Assembly (NCBI GenBank): GCA_036924285.1
Contig: JAYKYS010000012.1
Coordinates: 7,750,001 to 7,814,000, forward strand
Reading direction: 5' to 3'
DNA: 64,000 nt
Source of the DNA: Asterella californica
Lineage: Eukaryota > Streptophyta > Marchantiopsida > Marchantiales > Aytoniaceae
This document shows, piece after piece, positions 23,481-37,464 of the stretch. The notes beneath the pieces are model-generated. The model saw only the letters and a program-made list of their open reading frames with translations, was not told where the DNA came from and searched no databases. The position numbers and the translations under genes are program-made. The first letter of the stretch is position 1, and each line of letters opens with the position of its first letter.

Positions 23481-25143
23481 TCAAGATCTAACTTCAAAGC
23501 TAATCTGTTAACTTGGATTGATAACTTAACACTTTGCATCCATTTTTCATAATCTTCTTGTCACTACTCAGATTTCAAACTAATAGTGCCACTACAACAC
23601 TCAACTTCTTAAAGTCACCTGCAGATCTGCAATTTAGATTACTTCTCGTGCTTTAGAAACCATATCGTGGTACAGGACACAATCTATTCATCATGACTCC
23701 ACTATTCAGATGAATACAAGTAAGTTTAAAACTCCACGAAATTCCCTCACACTCTTCCATCAAATTAAAGAGTTATGGGTAATACCTTCGCTTCATGCAT
23801 AAACTTGTTTCCTAACTTTGATCCTCTAATATCCCTAACAAATAAATACATTATAAACAGTTAGTCCATGAGTATAGTGGTTTTGATGCAAGAACATTGT
23901 TGACACTTCACACACCTCATCATCATGTAACTCGCCAAATTATCAGCAGCAAGTTAATTATACAGCATGTTTTAGAAAATGGGAAAGAAAAGCGAAGTTG
24001 CACATCTGTTCATACAGTATCCTCAAAAAGGAAAAACTCAGAGTGACAATCGAACGTTATTACAAAACCATGTATGGAGTAATATAGGCACTAAAAAAAG
24101 AAGTTATATTATACAATATTATATATAATAAAAACTATTAAAAATTTATTGAAATTTACTTGTATTATAACAAGAAAAATACTAAAAAAGCTAAAAAATT
24201 CAACAAAATAATTTACAAAAAATAATCTGACTCATCATAGAGATAATGTGGATGAATCAAATATTTGACTTCTAAATTTTATGGTTGTAACAAGTGGATC
24301 GTTCCGATGAGATATCAGCTTTGATTTTAATATTTTAGTGACACATCTACAGCACTAAAAATTGAAAAATAATATTTATTGATTTTATAAAAATTTAAAA
24401 TAAAAATGTATTAGGAATTTAAAATATTAATTTACGAATTATTTTTTATTTAAAGAGTAATAAAATCCTCAAATTACATAATATAAGTCTTAATATGTAT
24501 TTAAAAATAATCTTTACAGTATAATAAGATGCCAAAAAGGAAAGGAGACGTGGCACATGATATATAAAGAAAATCTTCAGTGTCCACTGGGGAAAAACCA
24601 ACAAGAAATCAAAAGTTCTCCACTTCTTGAAAATATATGACAATGATATTTTCACACTAAAATCACTCACATAGCTATGAGAATGAGCAAGTATACACTC
24701 ATTACGTGAAATCGAGGGTAATGAGCCATTCATATATCATGAAGAGGAAAAGGACTTTGACCCTCCAAAGTTAAACTCTAAGGGTTGAGTGGTATAACAG
24801 GACTCAGGAGCCATCTAGAATCCAAATGGTGTTAAAAATACGAAACATCTTTTTTGATAAAAACTCCTTCAAAAAATAAAAAAGAATTGGAGCACTATAT
24901 GTTCCAATCTTGCTTTCAGGTAACCAAATAAAGATCCATGTTTATGTGTAAGGTAGAGAAGTCGCAAGATTGTAAAAAGCTAAGATGTGAAATTATCCTT
25001 AGTGTTAAGTTGGGTGTTTAAGTAAAGTTTGACTTCCATGACAGAAGCACAGTTAGCAATCATGACATAGCCACTGGAAGTACAACTGTAAAATATTGAC
25101 TATCCCAAGCTTGTTCTCAGAGCAGGTCTGGAACTCTATGCGT
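23481..25143. other. AT-rich gene-poor DNA
   Basis: No credible coding sequence. The part from 23,490 to 23,640 on the minus strand reads helical (KWMQSVKLSIQVNRLAL) and could be an upstream piece of the phosphatase fragment in another frame. The rest is AT-rich spacer. Confidence 0.5.
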
Positions 25144-25148
25144 TACTA

Positions 25149-25495
25149 GGGGGAGTCAAAGTCGGAACCTTCTGTGTATATTCTTCCCTTGCAGGGTGGA
25201 GTTACGGCTTCCGCTAGACACTTACGGACGATTCCTGCGTAGGAAATCGCTCCCGGCATTTTCTTATTGATCTTTTGTCCATTTCGATAGTGAGTGGTTT
25301 CAGTGGAGAACTGTATACTTAGCCTATGAACTCCAACTATAAAAGACAACAAATAATTGATTATCACATGAGTATAGCAGTTCAAAAGGTCACTTTTCGA
25401 TTAGCCTCGCTCTTAAACACAGTTGTCTGAATAGTTCTTACGGCGGTTTTCCTTCCGGACGACCAGGAATCTTTGTGTTTAACTTTGACTCCCCC
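25149..25495. mobile_element. MITE-like element, 347 bp
   Basis: Perfect 14-bp terminal inverted repeats GGGGGAGTCAAAGT (25149-25162 and, inverted, 25482-25495) are flanked by identical 5-bp direct repeats tacta (25144-25148 and 25496-25500). There is no transposase, so it would be non-autonomous. The G-rich terminus resembles Tourist/Harbinger-type elements, but those make a 3-bp TWA duplication, so the superfamily is open. Confidence 0.5.
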
Positions 25496-26564
25496 TACTA
25501 GTTCACTAGAATAGACGCATCTTCTCCTTCAGCGACCTTGTTCTTTTAGCATGTACCGTAGTGGTAACCCAATTCGCACATACCCGTAAGTGCTAATATA
25601 TTTTAGAAATTAGTACCGAGTGTACGTACTTAAGGCATAATCACCAGAGTTTAAAATTCATGCATATTTACCAGTAGTACATGATTGGAGGATTTTGATA
25701 TTAAATGTATTGTAAAAGTATTTGATACAAATTTTTATCCTAAACTATTGAGAAATTGGTGTATATTTATTTATATATTTTGATTTCTGATTTATAGCAA
25801 ATTAAAAATCACTGTTAGAAATTGAGTTTAACTTAACAGTATAGTAGTCATTGCTTCAAATCAGTCCATGGATTCTCTGATGATATGATCTTGCCATCTT
25901 CGAAACGATGTCATTTATTTACGGTTAGAACATATAGCAGTTGTGTGTGACAGCCTTGGATGGACTTTTGGTTGAAAATCGAATGGAAAACAGAGGTTTA
26001 AAGAAACAAGTGGTCTGAAAATTGTGCATATGGGACTATCTTTGCATACTAGAGCTCATCGAGTAAAAGCAAGTTTGATTATATCATCGTTGATAAAAAA
26101 CCTATATGGATGAAGTTACGATGATCTTTACTTTTGAAAGTTTTGTGAAGAAAACACAAGACAGGTTTATAGGTGAGTAACTACAATGTCACTCAATGGC
26201 ACCATGCATATTGACGTGGTAAATTCTTGACTTCTTGAGTCTATCTATACTCTTTACTGTGTATGAGCGTGTATACTTAAAATGATGTGGGTTTTTAGAA
26301 AATAGTATTACTACATGGTATATTAATTAAGTAATTAAATTTAAACTCCTGGTGTGAGTATATAAAGCGCTAGGAAACCAATAAGATGACGTGGTATTCC
26401 AACCTATGAGTTCTGGGATATTATTTTGAAAAAGCTAAACCAAAAAAAACTATATTATAACATGCCAAGTTCTCTTTCCTCTTACATGTATGGTATAAAG
26501 AAATGGTTTCGATAACAACAATATAGAATATGGAGCTATGCACGGGTGCTCACTAAAAGTGAGA

Positions 26565-26712
26565 AACCGTGCATATATATTCACTTCCTCTATCTTTTGA
26601 TGGAGGAGGCAATATGCACAGGGTTTAATTTATTACTTAACCCTTCTAGCAAGAAGGGTTAGATTAAACTCACGTTATAAGAGTTAAGGGTAGGTAATAA
26701 ATTAAACTCACA
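26565..26712. repeat. hairpin repeat family, member 1
   Basis: Contains gtgcatat...atatgcac, then gtttaatttattac, then the stem aacccttct/agaagggtt, and finally an inverted gtaataaattaaac. A like arrangement (gcat...atatgc, a cttcc/ggaag stem, an aatttatt arm) recurs at 32,195-32,305, and partial forms occur at 32,765-32,825 and 34,175-34,245. Confidence 0.5.
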
Positions 26713-28096
26713 TTACATTAATGTTTAAATTATTTCAGGTTCTCTGACTTGTACTTTTAGCAGTGTGGTAGTGTACTCATGCATTATGGTTTATATCGGG
26801 ATCTCCTCGTGTTTCCAGAAACGGACTAATAATTAATATATATTAAATATTTTATTTTTTTCATCTATTTGATATGATTTTCTTTTAACACTTACATATT
26901 TCCCCGGTAACTGTGTTATCGGGGAAATATATTCAAGCGAGCAAAAATTCCTAGAATTTCATCGAACATGCATATTTTTGCTCAAGTGAGAATTCTATAC
27001 TCAGTCGTAATATATATACATAGGTTTGTTTTCCTGTCCATGCTTGTAGGAAGGAATTGGCTGAAATAGCATTTTAGAGCTCTTCTTTGCCACCACAATT
27101 ATTTTGTGTCTCGACTTGAAACTAGGTAATGAAATTATTATCCAAATTTTTTTCTAATATTGAGTCTAAATAGTTCCAATATGCATGCTCGATGAACTTT
27201 TGTAGAACTTTTCCTCTCTTAGTGATATAAGAATAACTATATGTGTTAGATAATAATTATATCTTAAGTAGATAAAATAATTAGACTATTCTCTAATTAT
27301 TATATAGTAACTGGACCACCAGGTGCAAAAGGAGCCTGACTTAACCAATAAGTGCAGATGGTCCAGACTCGCCTTGGAGGATATATGTGAGACAGTCCAT
27401 TCACCTCAATTTGGTCAAATAATCAAATAATCATTAGTCTGCTCTTTAAAACCTCAATTCTAACCAAGCGGTTATCGTACTCTTCACATGCCCTTGACTA
27501 AGTATTTCTCTTTCATTCACTCATCCGAAGTAGATCCGAGGATAAAAGATTTTGACTTCAAGAAAGATCATGTTTAACGATAAACTTATGACAGAGAATA
27601 GATCTGATCCCGAGATCTTCGGTTAGAGCTTTCACATACAGAGGTTAGGTAGTTTATAGGTTCAAGCTCCACGAGGAAAAATGTTATCTATGCAAGTTCT
27701 CTCATGAGAATAAGTGCCGAACTATAAAAGGGTAAAATGCTATGTTATGTGTAGAATAACTGTGTAATAACTGGGAACCACTACTTTCGACATGATGTTG
27801 TTATACGATGAGGTGGGGGGCATGCCTAAGCTCAGCTTCTAGATCATATACTTCTATACTATACCACAAGTGTTCCAACGTGATGTCTGTTATTCTTTCC
27901 GGGTATCCATGGTATAAAAATGACAGCTCGAGACTTTTTCTGCTACTTTACAGTAACGAGTAGTACCTTCTTTGGGACAAGCTCATGATGAGAAGGCAGA
28001 TCATACTCAGCATCAGTTCGGCATGGTTACCTGGATCTTATGAGCAGTAGTAACTCACAAGGCCCACGTTTCTCAACAGCAACGTCCACAGTTTCC

Positions 28097-28131
28097 ATTT
28101 ACATGTGAATCTGACAGATTCACATGTAAAT
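28097..28131. repeat. perfect inverted repeat, 17-bp arms
   Basis: atttacatgtgaatctg, one base, then its exact reverse complement. This would extrude as a tight hairpin. No function is evident. Confidence 0.5.
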
Positions 28132-28263
28132 CTTTAGACCCGTTGTTCATGATCACATTGTTGTGCAATCTTGAAGCATCAAGGAGATCAAGCTTCTTTG
28201 ACAACAATCTGATGGAAATGTCTCAGAGATTATGATCAGGCGCTTACGCAGCCTGATCATTCA

Positions 28264-28416
28264 GCGCATGAGAAGAATGTATAAAGAAACTGTTACCGAG
28301 AGCAGAGGAGGAGATGGACAGTCAACAGCACTGCATGAGCGCACGAGAAGAATGTACAAAGAAACTATTATTAGCTCGAATAGACGAGGAGATGGAGAGT
28401 CAACAGCAGTGCATGA
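28264..28416. repeat. tandem duplication of a coding-like unit
   Basis: Copies 28264-28338 (75 bp) and 28339-28416 (78 bp) share gagaagaatgta, aaagaaact, gaggagatgga, gtcaacagca and tgcatgag. In one frame both read as a peptide (EECIKKLL / EECTKKLL, then EEEMDSQQHCMS / DEEMESQQQCMS), but copy 1 carries a TGA where copy 2 has CGA. This suggests a fragment of a decayed gene with an internal repeat. Identity unknown. Confidence 0.5.
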
Positions 28417-31400
28417 GCATACTGTACGTACGTTCTTCCGATGCTAGCGAATTCACTCCTAGTTTCCATCATTGGCGCGGGTACACATCACCTTGAACGT
28501 GACGCAACAGCAACAACCTCACAATCTTCCCAGACTATACTTTGCCTAGACTCTGCTGCTGATCCTATAGGAGCTTTTTCCTGCTCTGACGCAATCAGCC
28601 TCAGAAAGCTCTTTGCACGCGTGACAGAAAGTATCAAACTCCTGCACTTAATCCTTAATCTCATCATGAGAAGCGGAGAATGTGAGGTTCATGAGAACTT
28701 GGGAATGATCATGAACAGGAGCAAACAGACAGTTTAATATGGAAGCAAAAATCTTTGCTGCTGCTGCACCAGAAGAAAATTAATTGAAGTCACTGTGGGA
28801 AATCACTGATCCTTCTTGTTGTTAGTAGTAAATCCAACTCGTGTTCAGATAACCATCTATGCACCGTGCAAATTCATCACTGACAGGTATAATATAGACT
28901 AGAATGACGTGGACGGATGGATCATTCCCAGCTCGATGGATTCATACCTTCTTCAAGTCATCAGTTTGTGCAATGGTGGTGTGAGTTCTTCGCAGTTGTG
29001 ACCTCCACTGTATACATTCCGCTGACTAAAGGACGAGCTCCTTTGCATACCATTCACAAGATTTAGTATTTTACTGCCACCAAAACCTTTGGCAATGGTT
29101 GTACCCCACGTCTGCATACTTGTACCCAGTTAGTTAGTGAGTGAGGATATCGTCACTAGCACCAACAAATCACTACATGAAAATGTACATATAGTCAGTA
29201 GCAGTCAACAAGTCAATCTAGCCGAAGACAAAATATTATGTACCTAAGCTTTAGGTTTTCAAGTGAGTGAATCTCCAGAGCACAGTTGGTAACTGGAGAG
29301 TTCACGTTGAACTTAGTATTCACACTATAGCCATAAAGTTCTGAAAGTGGAGAACTCCCCACCATCGAAGTTAATAAAAGAAGGAACCATGGGGTCCCAT
29401 CAAGCTTTAGTGATAAAACATTTTTCTCTATCTTTTAGTTCAGTAACTATTCCTATTTGGATAGAAGGAACAGACACACCCTATAACAGCTAAACGGTAA
29501 TTTGTCAAGGTGTATCCGAATAGTGGAATGCTATAAGAACACTCTAATTTAGAATTTGGAGTCCAGTCCAGTCCTGCACTCTTGACACTTAAATAAAGTC
29601 CCGTCATCGTCTTCTATGACGGGACATCTTCGAATTCATGTTTTTTAACAATATAATAACGTAAGAGTCACTCCGGTAGAAATGTCCTCAGTCTTGAAGG
29701 TTTTCAGTGTTTTCTTGATCCTTGCTTAAATTCATCTGAATCTTGGTGTTCTTGATTATTACACTTTCAAATGACAGCATACTGTATCCCTTCTGAATGA
29801 CACCTTGAGCAAGGAAGTTAGTAACTTGAGGGCACTATGGTAGGATTTTCATAGCTACAATATGTATACTAGGTTTTTTAGCAATATTAATTGACCGCCA
29901 TTATATCTATTAAGTTATTAACTATGCAAGTTAAAATTAAACTGTTTCAGTGATAATCCTCCTCTTTGAGTTGTTTGTTATCGCATCATAACGTGAGAAA
30001 CTCTTGGTCGTGGAATTAATTCGTAAACCTAAGGGGTGGACAGTGAAAGACTCATCGACCCTAAGCTTACTATCTTCACTGATAGAGGATATTCACACTT
30101 CGAAGTGTACATGGGTGTACATTAATTAATATTCTATGGAAACTGCACGACTTGATAATTAGTGCCCCGGACTTATCCTCCCAGCAACGCATCAGTCCGG
30201 ATCACACTTATGGGTTGGCTACTTTGAGACTGGTTAACATATATCAGTTTTGAATTAATTTAAATTTTTTTAATAACTTATTATAACATAATTTTATAAC
30301 ATTTGGCATTTTCTGATAAGAGAAAATGAAATTCACTGTACAAGGCTGTGTGAAAGGATATTAGACTACTCATTGGAGATAAGAATTCAAAAATTTGATC
30401 TCTAGACATGTGCACCTTGATCCCAGATTGACATTGCTACGATAACTTCACTCGCTGATAGCATCAGTACTAACATTCTTCATAAACTGAAGACTTGTCT
30501 CTCAGGCAAAACCTTTTCCCAACGTATCACGCTTCAACGTGCCATCAATGCTCCAAAGAGAAAGATTATCGGTTAAATTAAACTGGTGGTGAATGCAGAT
30601 ATTTGTTTTAGTGATTAGATAACTAATTTCCTGAATATATTGCTTTCCAGCGATATACATGCTTCTTTAAGATTCGTCTTCTTCCTTACGATGCAAAGGA
30701 ATAGAACAGTAATCAAGTTTTCGGAAAATCCTGATCATTGTATTAATTACCGCAAATGATGTTTGATTTTTCGACTGATTGATTTGCCTCCTCCTCTTTT
30801 CTTTTCACTCACTTCTAGCTCACCATTCTATATATTTCTGATTTTGGCTTCCAGAATTAATCCCGTCATTTGAGCCTCGAGAAGAAGCGTAATGGATGTT
30901 CAATTTAGAAGTCAGTCTTTGATAGTTAAATATCACACGTTTATTATGTTTCAAGCACACCAAAAGCTTTTACACCTTTGCAGCTTCCAATACTTTCTGC
31001 AAGTTTTAGCGAAAAACAGTGTATAGTGATACGTCTGGTTCATAGTAATAACTAATATTCTTTAGTAGTTCAACCATATCTCGGGTATATTAGAGATGAA
31101 CGAGTTAATTATCTCCAAAGATAATTAACTGTTGAATGTTAAAGGAGAAATATCGATATCTAAGAATTACATCAAATATGATATCTTGGACAATCTCTAT
31201 CTTTTTCTCTTATGCTGAACTGAGTGAGCACAGGAGGACTAGAGCATCCATAAGTTAGACACGAGATATTGACTAACATGGTCAATAACGATATTCCAAG
31301 ATCTGTCCCACATTATATGAATGAATATAGACAAAAGTACTACTGAGCTGATGTCGCTATTAACTGATGATCATTATCTGGTGTAAAATATCAGAACCTA

Positions 31401-32194
31401 TGATTATATTCTTCAAATAACACGGATACAAGTTTAACTATATGCCAGACAGTGTAACAAGAACAATTGTCAAGGAATAAGATTATTTGTCTACAATGTT
31501 TATTTAAACTTTTCATGTTTAATTACTATATATGAACATTACTCACATACTTTACGAGTTCATTTTTATAGTTATATGTAATTCGGATATGAAAAACGAG
31601 TCTCATATTGATGAACATATTTAACTGGTAAAAAGTTGACGGAGAAGACAACTTGATGTTTCGATTAAAAACAAGAATATCTTCCAACAAAGTATAATTA
31701 AGAGCAACAGTTTGAAAAAGTTTGTATTTTGGTTTTTTGGTTCTACGCAAAAAATTACAAACTAATAATTAGTGAGTGAGAAACTTATCATCAACGTCAC
31801 TTGCGACTAAGTGATAAGTCAAATAACTTGAAACTATTTTTTTCACTCATTCATTGGCACTGCAATGTCTTACACAAGGCATATAATGGTGCAACTAGTT
31901 TTCACCGAAAGTCTCTAGGTATAAAAAGACAAAAAGTCATCACCTTCTCTTCCAGGTTTTGTCTTGTTGTTATTTCAGTAGAATAGACGGTTAACTATGC
32001 AAATGCATAGCAACAAAGGACACAATCTACAGTATCTGCCTAACTTGCTTCTTTGCAAAGCCTACTTACTTGGTGAACTCGTTATTCTGATAGTGTAGTG
32101 TCCATAATAGCCTTGGGTGGTATAAGGGGTAGAGCACCTGCATATTCACCCAAGCAAGGATACCTCCAAGTGTGTAGTATCCTTGCTTATTCAA

Positions 32195-32305
32195 GTCAAG
32201 CATGCATAATCATCTCTTCCAAGTTAGGAAGAGGGGAAATATGCAAACGTGTTAATTTATTCACTAATTTTTTTTTGGAAGGGTTAGTGAATAAATTAAC
32301 ATTAA
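32195..32305. repeat. hairpin repeat family, member 2
   Basis: gcataatcatctcttcc, a short loop, ggaagagggg and aaatatgc, followed by gttaatttattcactaa and, after a T-rich loop, its exact inverse (17-bp arms). Layout matches the member at 26,565. The left end also has an aagcaaggata/tatccttgctt pair (32,153-32,188). Confidence 0.5.
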
Positions 32306-33942
32306 CAACAAATAATATTTTTATTCACTTAGAGCTAGCAGCTTTATACGAGGAAGGAGATACTTTTCCATCCTCTACTTATAGGTTCTCGATTCAAACT
32401 GACCATGTGTACAATAGGAAATCTATTTTATTTATAGATTATGACTTTAGCAATTTAACTTTAACTGTTTAAATATATTGTTAAATTTAACTATGGTACC
32501 AGTTCATGTTCCGTTATCTGAAGCCATGTGGACTGAAGTTCATGTGGACAGCACCTACTGCTGGATCTGCATTTTGGCTTCGAAATAATCTCGTGAAAGT
32601 ACTTTTGATATCAATTATTTGGCGGTTCCTTCGCATTTCTCCATTTTACAGTGTTTTAAACTTGTCACCTCTAACCAGCTCCAAATCAGTTATTTTCGGT
32701 TATTTTAGAGTAACCACATGAACGTTTGTCTTTTTGTTCGTGTTAGCTATAACTGCACTTTGCTTGCATAATCATCTAGGCCAAGTTAAGATCATGCTAA
32801 CCTAATAAATTAAATAATTATTTTTAAATCCAACAAATGATATTCGATCTTTCACTTGGATAAGCAGGTACATGTTTTGGTCTAGCTCCTCTTGTGAGGA
32901 ACTAAAATAAACACTTTGACTCATGGAGAGATTTGGTGGATAATTTAACTTCAAGTTCAAAAGTGAATTTCTAGTAGTCAACATTCACGCATTTATTCAT
33001 GAGACAAGATTTCTTTCTCTGTTGCGTTTATGAGTTTACTTGACTCTATGTAACACTTGTCAAAAAGCACACTATTAACTAATTATTTTTCTATGTTTGG
33101 TAAAATAATTAAATTAGGATGTGCGAAGATCAGACAGCTTGACATCTTTGGTTTATATATTAAATAAAATATACCAATAACAGACACCTCTGACTTTTAA
33201 AATTTTCGACTGTATTAGAATCTGTTTTACTCTTGACAAGACTTTTGATCAGACTTTTGATCTGACTGTCAAAGAGGAAAATAATTTACACACTAAACTT
33301 AGAAAAATTGTTTTTTCAAAAGTCTGCTGAAACCTCTCTTTGAGAATCATTATCCTCAGTTTTATTCTACTTTGCTTCTTGTCTTCTTCTTTGCTTCCGG
33401 GCCAAAGTTCATCCAGCGTGCATATATATTCATTCCCAAGGAGTAAAAGTACAGTGATAGGTGATATTACTATTAGTCTCGAGATAGACGAGAGGAGAAC
33501 AATGTAAGCTGAGCCCTTCATTCATTCACCTTTTGCACACTTTCTCCATGAAGCTTTCCCATCTACTGTAGACGAACAAGAAATCAAAATTACAGTGCAA
33601 GATCTAATCTTAGCTAAGGACACGTGCAGATGATGTTGGTGACAGCGGTGCTTGTCAGGAAGAAGCTTCTGAGACAAGTTTCCGGATTTTCCTAAACCAT
33701 AAGATTTTGTCCATGGAAACCTACCTTTGCTGTTTTGCATCCATCTCAATAGACTACACTTCTTCTACACTCAATTTAAGACGAAAATACACATAGAAAG
33801 TGCCGTGGCCAACGTAGGCAAGCAAGAAGGAAAAGTGGATTGGCTCTTTTGGTCCGGTGATTCACGGAGTATGTTTGGAAGCTTTTGATTTTTCTTTAAT
33901 GGCATCTTGCATTAATGTTTTTGGTTATAAATAAGAATATAC

Positions 33943-34012
33943 AAATATAACATATATGTACAATAAATAGTAATTTTAAATATAACATATATATACAATA
34001 AATAGTAAGTTT
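33943..34012. repeat. 35-bp tandem repeat, two copies
   Basis: Copies begin aaatataacatatat at 33943 and 33978 and differ at two positions; an 8-bp start of a third copy follows. Confidence 0.5.
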
Positions 34013-34512
34013 AAATATAAATACTAAATAATAAATGAACCGAGAGTTAAGTTTTGATCCAGCATAACCCATACGTAGAGCACAGTACACACATGTTTCA
34101 AAATACAAGACCGAGATCTGGATATCATAGAGATATTCATTTATGGTAAACATTAATTATTATTTCAGCTAGAGGAGTTAGATAATAAATTAATAAGCAT
34201 GCCATCTCAACATCTGAGATGAAGAGGGTGAATATGCATGTGTCCTTTAATAATAAGGAGATGGACTAATCCACTGAACTTACGGAATAATTATGCTGCG
34301 AAGCACATCATGCTAGTGCAAGTACCCAAAAAAATATACTCTTTTGCATCTTGCACATGTTCATGGACTGTGATTGAATCCAATCCTCATGAAGACAATC
34401 TGCGCACATTTTGCTTGTGAACCAACCTCTTCCCACAAGCTAGGGGGATTCTCATGATTCTGATGTCGTGTAGAAAAGCATAACCCCCACGACCCAAACT
34501 GCATATGATAAA

Positions 34513-34623
34513 CATGAGAACCTTATGTAGGAAGAAATCCTCGACCGAAATATATGAATGTCATCATCTGATCATCATGAGAAGCTTATGTAGGAAGAAA
34601 CCCTAGACCTAAATATATGAGTG
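34513..34623. repeat. 48-bp direct repeat with 15-bp spacer
   Basis: 34513-34560 and 34576-34623 share catgagaa, cttatgtaggaagaaa and aaatatatga, with several substitutions. Confidence 0.5.
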
Positions 34624-37464
34624 GGGCCACATAGTTAGAGATATTCTCGGTGTTTGGCCTTGTTCAGCTCAGTACAGTATGAACTGAACAGACGAAGTAA
34701 GGAAGCACTCAGTTTTCTGGTAGCTACACACTCAAAAAGTGTGACCTCCTTTTGCTCGTCAACAACTCTCAAGTACCAAGTCAGTGCAGAGAAACAAGAG
34801 AGGGAGGGAGGGAGGAAGTCAGAGTGGCAGCTGTACTACAGTAGGGCTGGAGGCTTTTGGTTCAACTGTTCCAAGGAAAACTGCAGAAAAACTGCGTGGC
34901 TCTTTGTCTACGGAGTCAGTAAACAGGTCTAATTCAGGATAAGGAGGAATCGATATGTCAACATGAGAACAAAAGATCTGATGCTCCTCCCTTCACGTCG
35001 TGTAAAGTCTCTGTGCCTCAAGACACTCCGTCACGCGCAACGAGTCGGGGGGTTGTGGTGATCTTGACCGTTGAGCGACAGAACTGATGCGACAAGACAC
35101 GCTCCATGCGTGGAGTGACGAATAGGATTTCAGCAGCACAGAATCTGCAAGTTGTGGATCTGGTACTGTATGCATTAGAACTTCTTCTGTGGGTTATATT
35201 GGAGTTATTTTTCTATATTTAATATAGAAAAATATTAAATATTGCATTCACGAAATAGCTTCATAAGGTGTATAATAATAGGGCAACTCCATGTTGGAAA
35301 GCAGTCCCATAATTTCATTCAAAAAAATTTACAAGTTTGTTTTCATAACTTTTCAAAACTTGGAAAGTGTTAAAAATATTACTTTGATTGAAGTATGCAG
35401 ATTGTGCTTGTGAGTGTGTTCTCTTGGATATATGGAAAAGTTTATAATATTGGAGAACTATATTTATTCTACAGATATAAATAATTTGAGTCATCATGAT
35501 GGTGAGATTCTTCTCATGTATTTTCAGTTTGATTCTGTCTACAAGAGTTGATGCTTTGTGATGGTGAAAGTCACTTCATCTTTTTCACCCATTTCCTTTT
35601 ATAAATAAAATCACATCCATGTATACTTTGCGTGAAATACTGATGAGAGGACTCGCTAGGCGCATGTTTTCACACACACTTTAACTGCGTGAAGTTACTT
35701 GACACCATCTCTTGGAGACTTTTCAGAATTCTCTTCTAGGATTTGTCTACGCGTTTTACCCCCCTTAAAACCATCTGACACTGGAGGCTTATATTGCTTC
35801 TGACTTGAACCTTATAAATGTTCTTAAGTGGAGAGGATTGAATGGCCTTATTGTGATCATATTGCTGTCACCATCTTCAAGTCTCCCAACTGAGAACACG
35901 TTTATAAACATGATAGGTTTATAAAGATGATACCATGTGACCATGACTACTCTATGGAGTGTCTTTATAGAGAAAAACAACTAAGGAGGAGGTGGTGCAA
36001 TGATTTGCGTAGAAAATGGAGAACTTGGAAGATCTGAAGTTGTGAATCTGCATCATCATCCTTTGAAGATCCAATAATTGGGAACAATGTCAATTGTTAG
36101 ATTATGCCAGAAGTGATAATATTTCCCATTGTTCTATTTCAGGTTCAAAACATGCATTATTTATTCTTCTTCCCTTGCTCATTCAGGTGGGAAGAATAAG
36201 AGCTTCAGGTGGATAAAGTGTACTGAGTGTGGTTCTGTAAACCGGAGTCGCGAATCACTACATTTGGCCGTCCGACAGAGAAGCGGTTACCATGCAGTAT
36301 CTCATGGCATATTCATCGGAGGAGCTTCTGTAGAGATCCTGCTCTAACTTGGATAGATCCTCAGCTGGTGGAGGACATGCTCAAGGTGCTCTCTTATGAC
36401 ACTCAAACTTGTCTCTATCTTGGATGGATGCTAAAAGTGGACCCCACCTTTAAAAGTATCAATCATATCTTTCTTTTAAGTATCTCTCGGTTTTAGGCTC
36501 CAAAGCTCCACCTCTACTATGATAGTACGATCTCGACTGCGATGGAGACCTTCACTTTGTTACGATATCTTAGGAGCGGTACGCAACATTAACACGAGAA
36601 GAATAGTGTGGTTTAGGGTCTCGTACCACCACAACACTATGTCGACTAAAATAGTCAAAACTTGGTACCGGTATTAAAAGTTTCCTTCCACCAGTCACGT
36701 TTATAATTAAATCCTGTTAAAACATTAAGATCTGTAAACACTATAGCTAATTCGTAGAGGTTTCCCTTCCCTACCCACTTAAATTTGTTTCTCTAATATT
36801 CTTTTGGTTGGTCACACGAGGTGCCACCAGCTCAGTGCAACGATTTCACATGAAACTTAAACTATGAGAAATAGTATCAAATCTCAAAGATATCTTCTCT
36901 AGACTTAAAGAATACATGTGCAAGTGAATTAAGCGGACTCGAAACGGTCTCAAGCAAAGTGTCCGGAAACGGTAAGGCTAAGGTGTTCAAGTCAATTTTA
37001 GAGGTTTCTGGTTGTAGTGGGACGAAACATGCTATATAAGTTAATAATAATATAACTAGGACTTTGGGAAAACTTGGTGGATCGGTTGGATTTTCCTCTA
37101 GGTTCGAGCTATTGGTTTAAGTGAGTTAAAAGGTATGATGGGACCACGCCCTTACTCTCGATGCTTTTTTCACCTTGTAGATGTTGCGTGATTGATTGGC
37201 CTTTGGTTCCCCTTTTCTTCGTGTTTCGGCTTGATGGTGTGCTCCCATCCATTTGTTATTCTCGCGTGCCTTCTGGCTTTTCTCTAGAAGTGCATACTAT
37301 ATCTTCTAAGAGATCTTCTAGAGATCTTCTAACTTTGAATAGATTCTAAGTGGGAAGGAATGAACTGCAGTGTTACATGGTATGTTATTCATGTGAGTGG
37401 ATCCGACTGGCTTATAGTCACCTTGAGAGGTTAAGTTACCAACCCACGACGCGGAACCAGCAGC

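Larger units (their letters stand above)
25501..28263. other. AT-rich gene-poor DNA with hairpins
   Basis: No gene is supported. Inverted repeats include a hairpin repeat at 26,565-26,712, an 11-bp stem atatttccccg at about 26,896-26,930, and a stem gagcaaaaat with its inverse just after it (26,940-26,990). Near 27,665-27,730 a plus-strand reading shows CYLCKFSHENKC, faintly like a retroelement zinc knuckle but out of context. 27,900-28,260 is less AT-rich and may be decayed retroelement. Confidence 0.5.
28417..37464. other. gene-poor, AT-rich stretch
   Basis: No gene model is supported. Visible structure: stem-loop gtcccgtcat/atgacgggac (29598-29625), imperfect hairpin 29,446-29,530, 12-bp stem agttaattatct (31103-31130), hairpin repeats at 32,195-32,305 and 34,175-34,245, 35-bp tandem copies (33943-34012), and a 48-bp direct repeat (34513-34560 and 34576-34623). 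Minus-strand frames at 33249-33749 are open across about 165 codons broken by one stop and could be remnants of exons; I do not recognise them. Confidence 0.5.

Noticed and set aside
28441..28737. 98-codon plus-strand frame
   Set aside because: Parts look protein-like, but no family, splice partner or start context could be supported.
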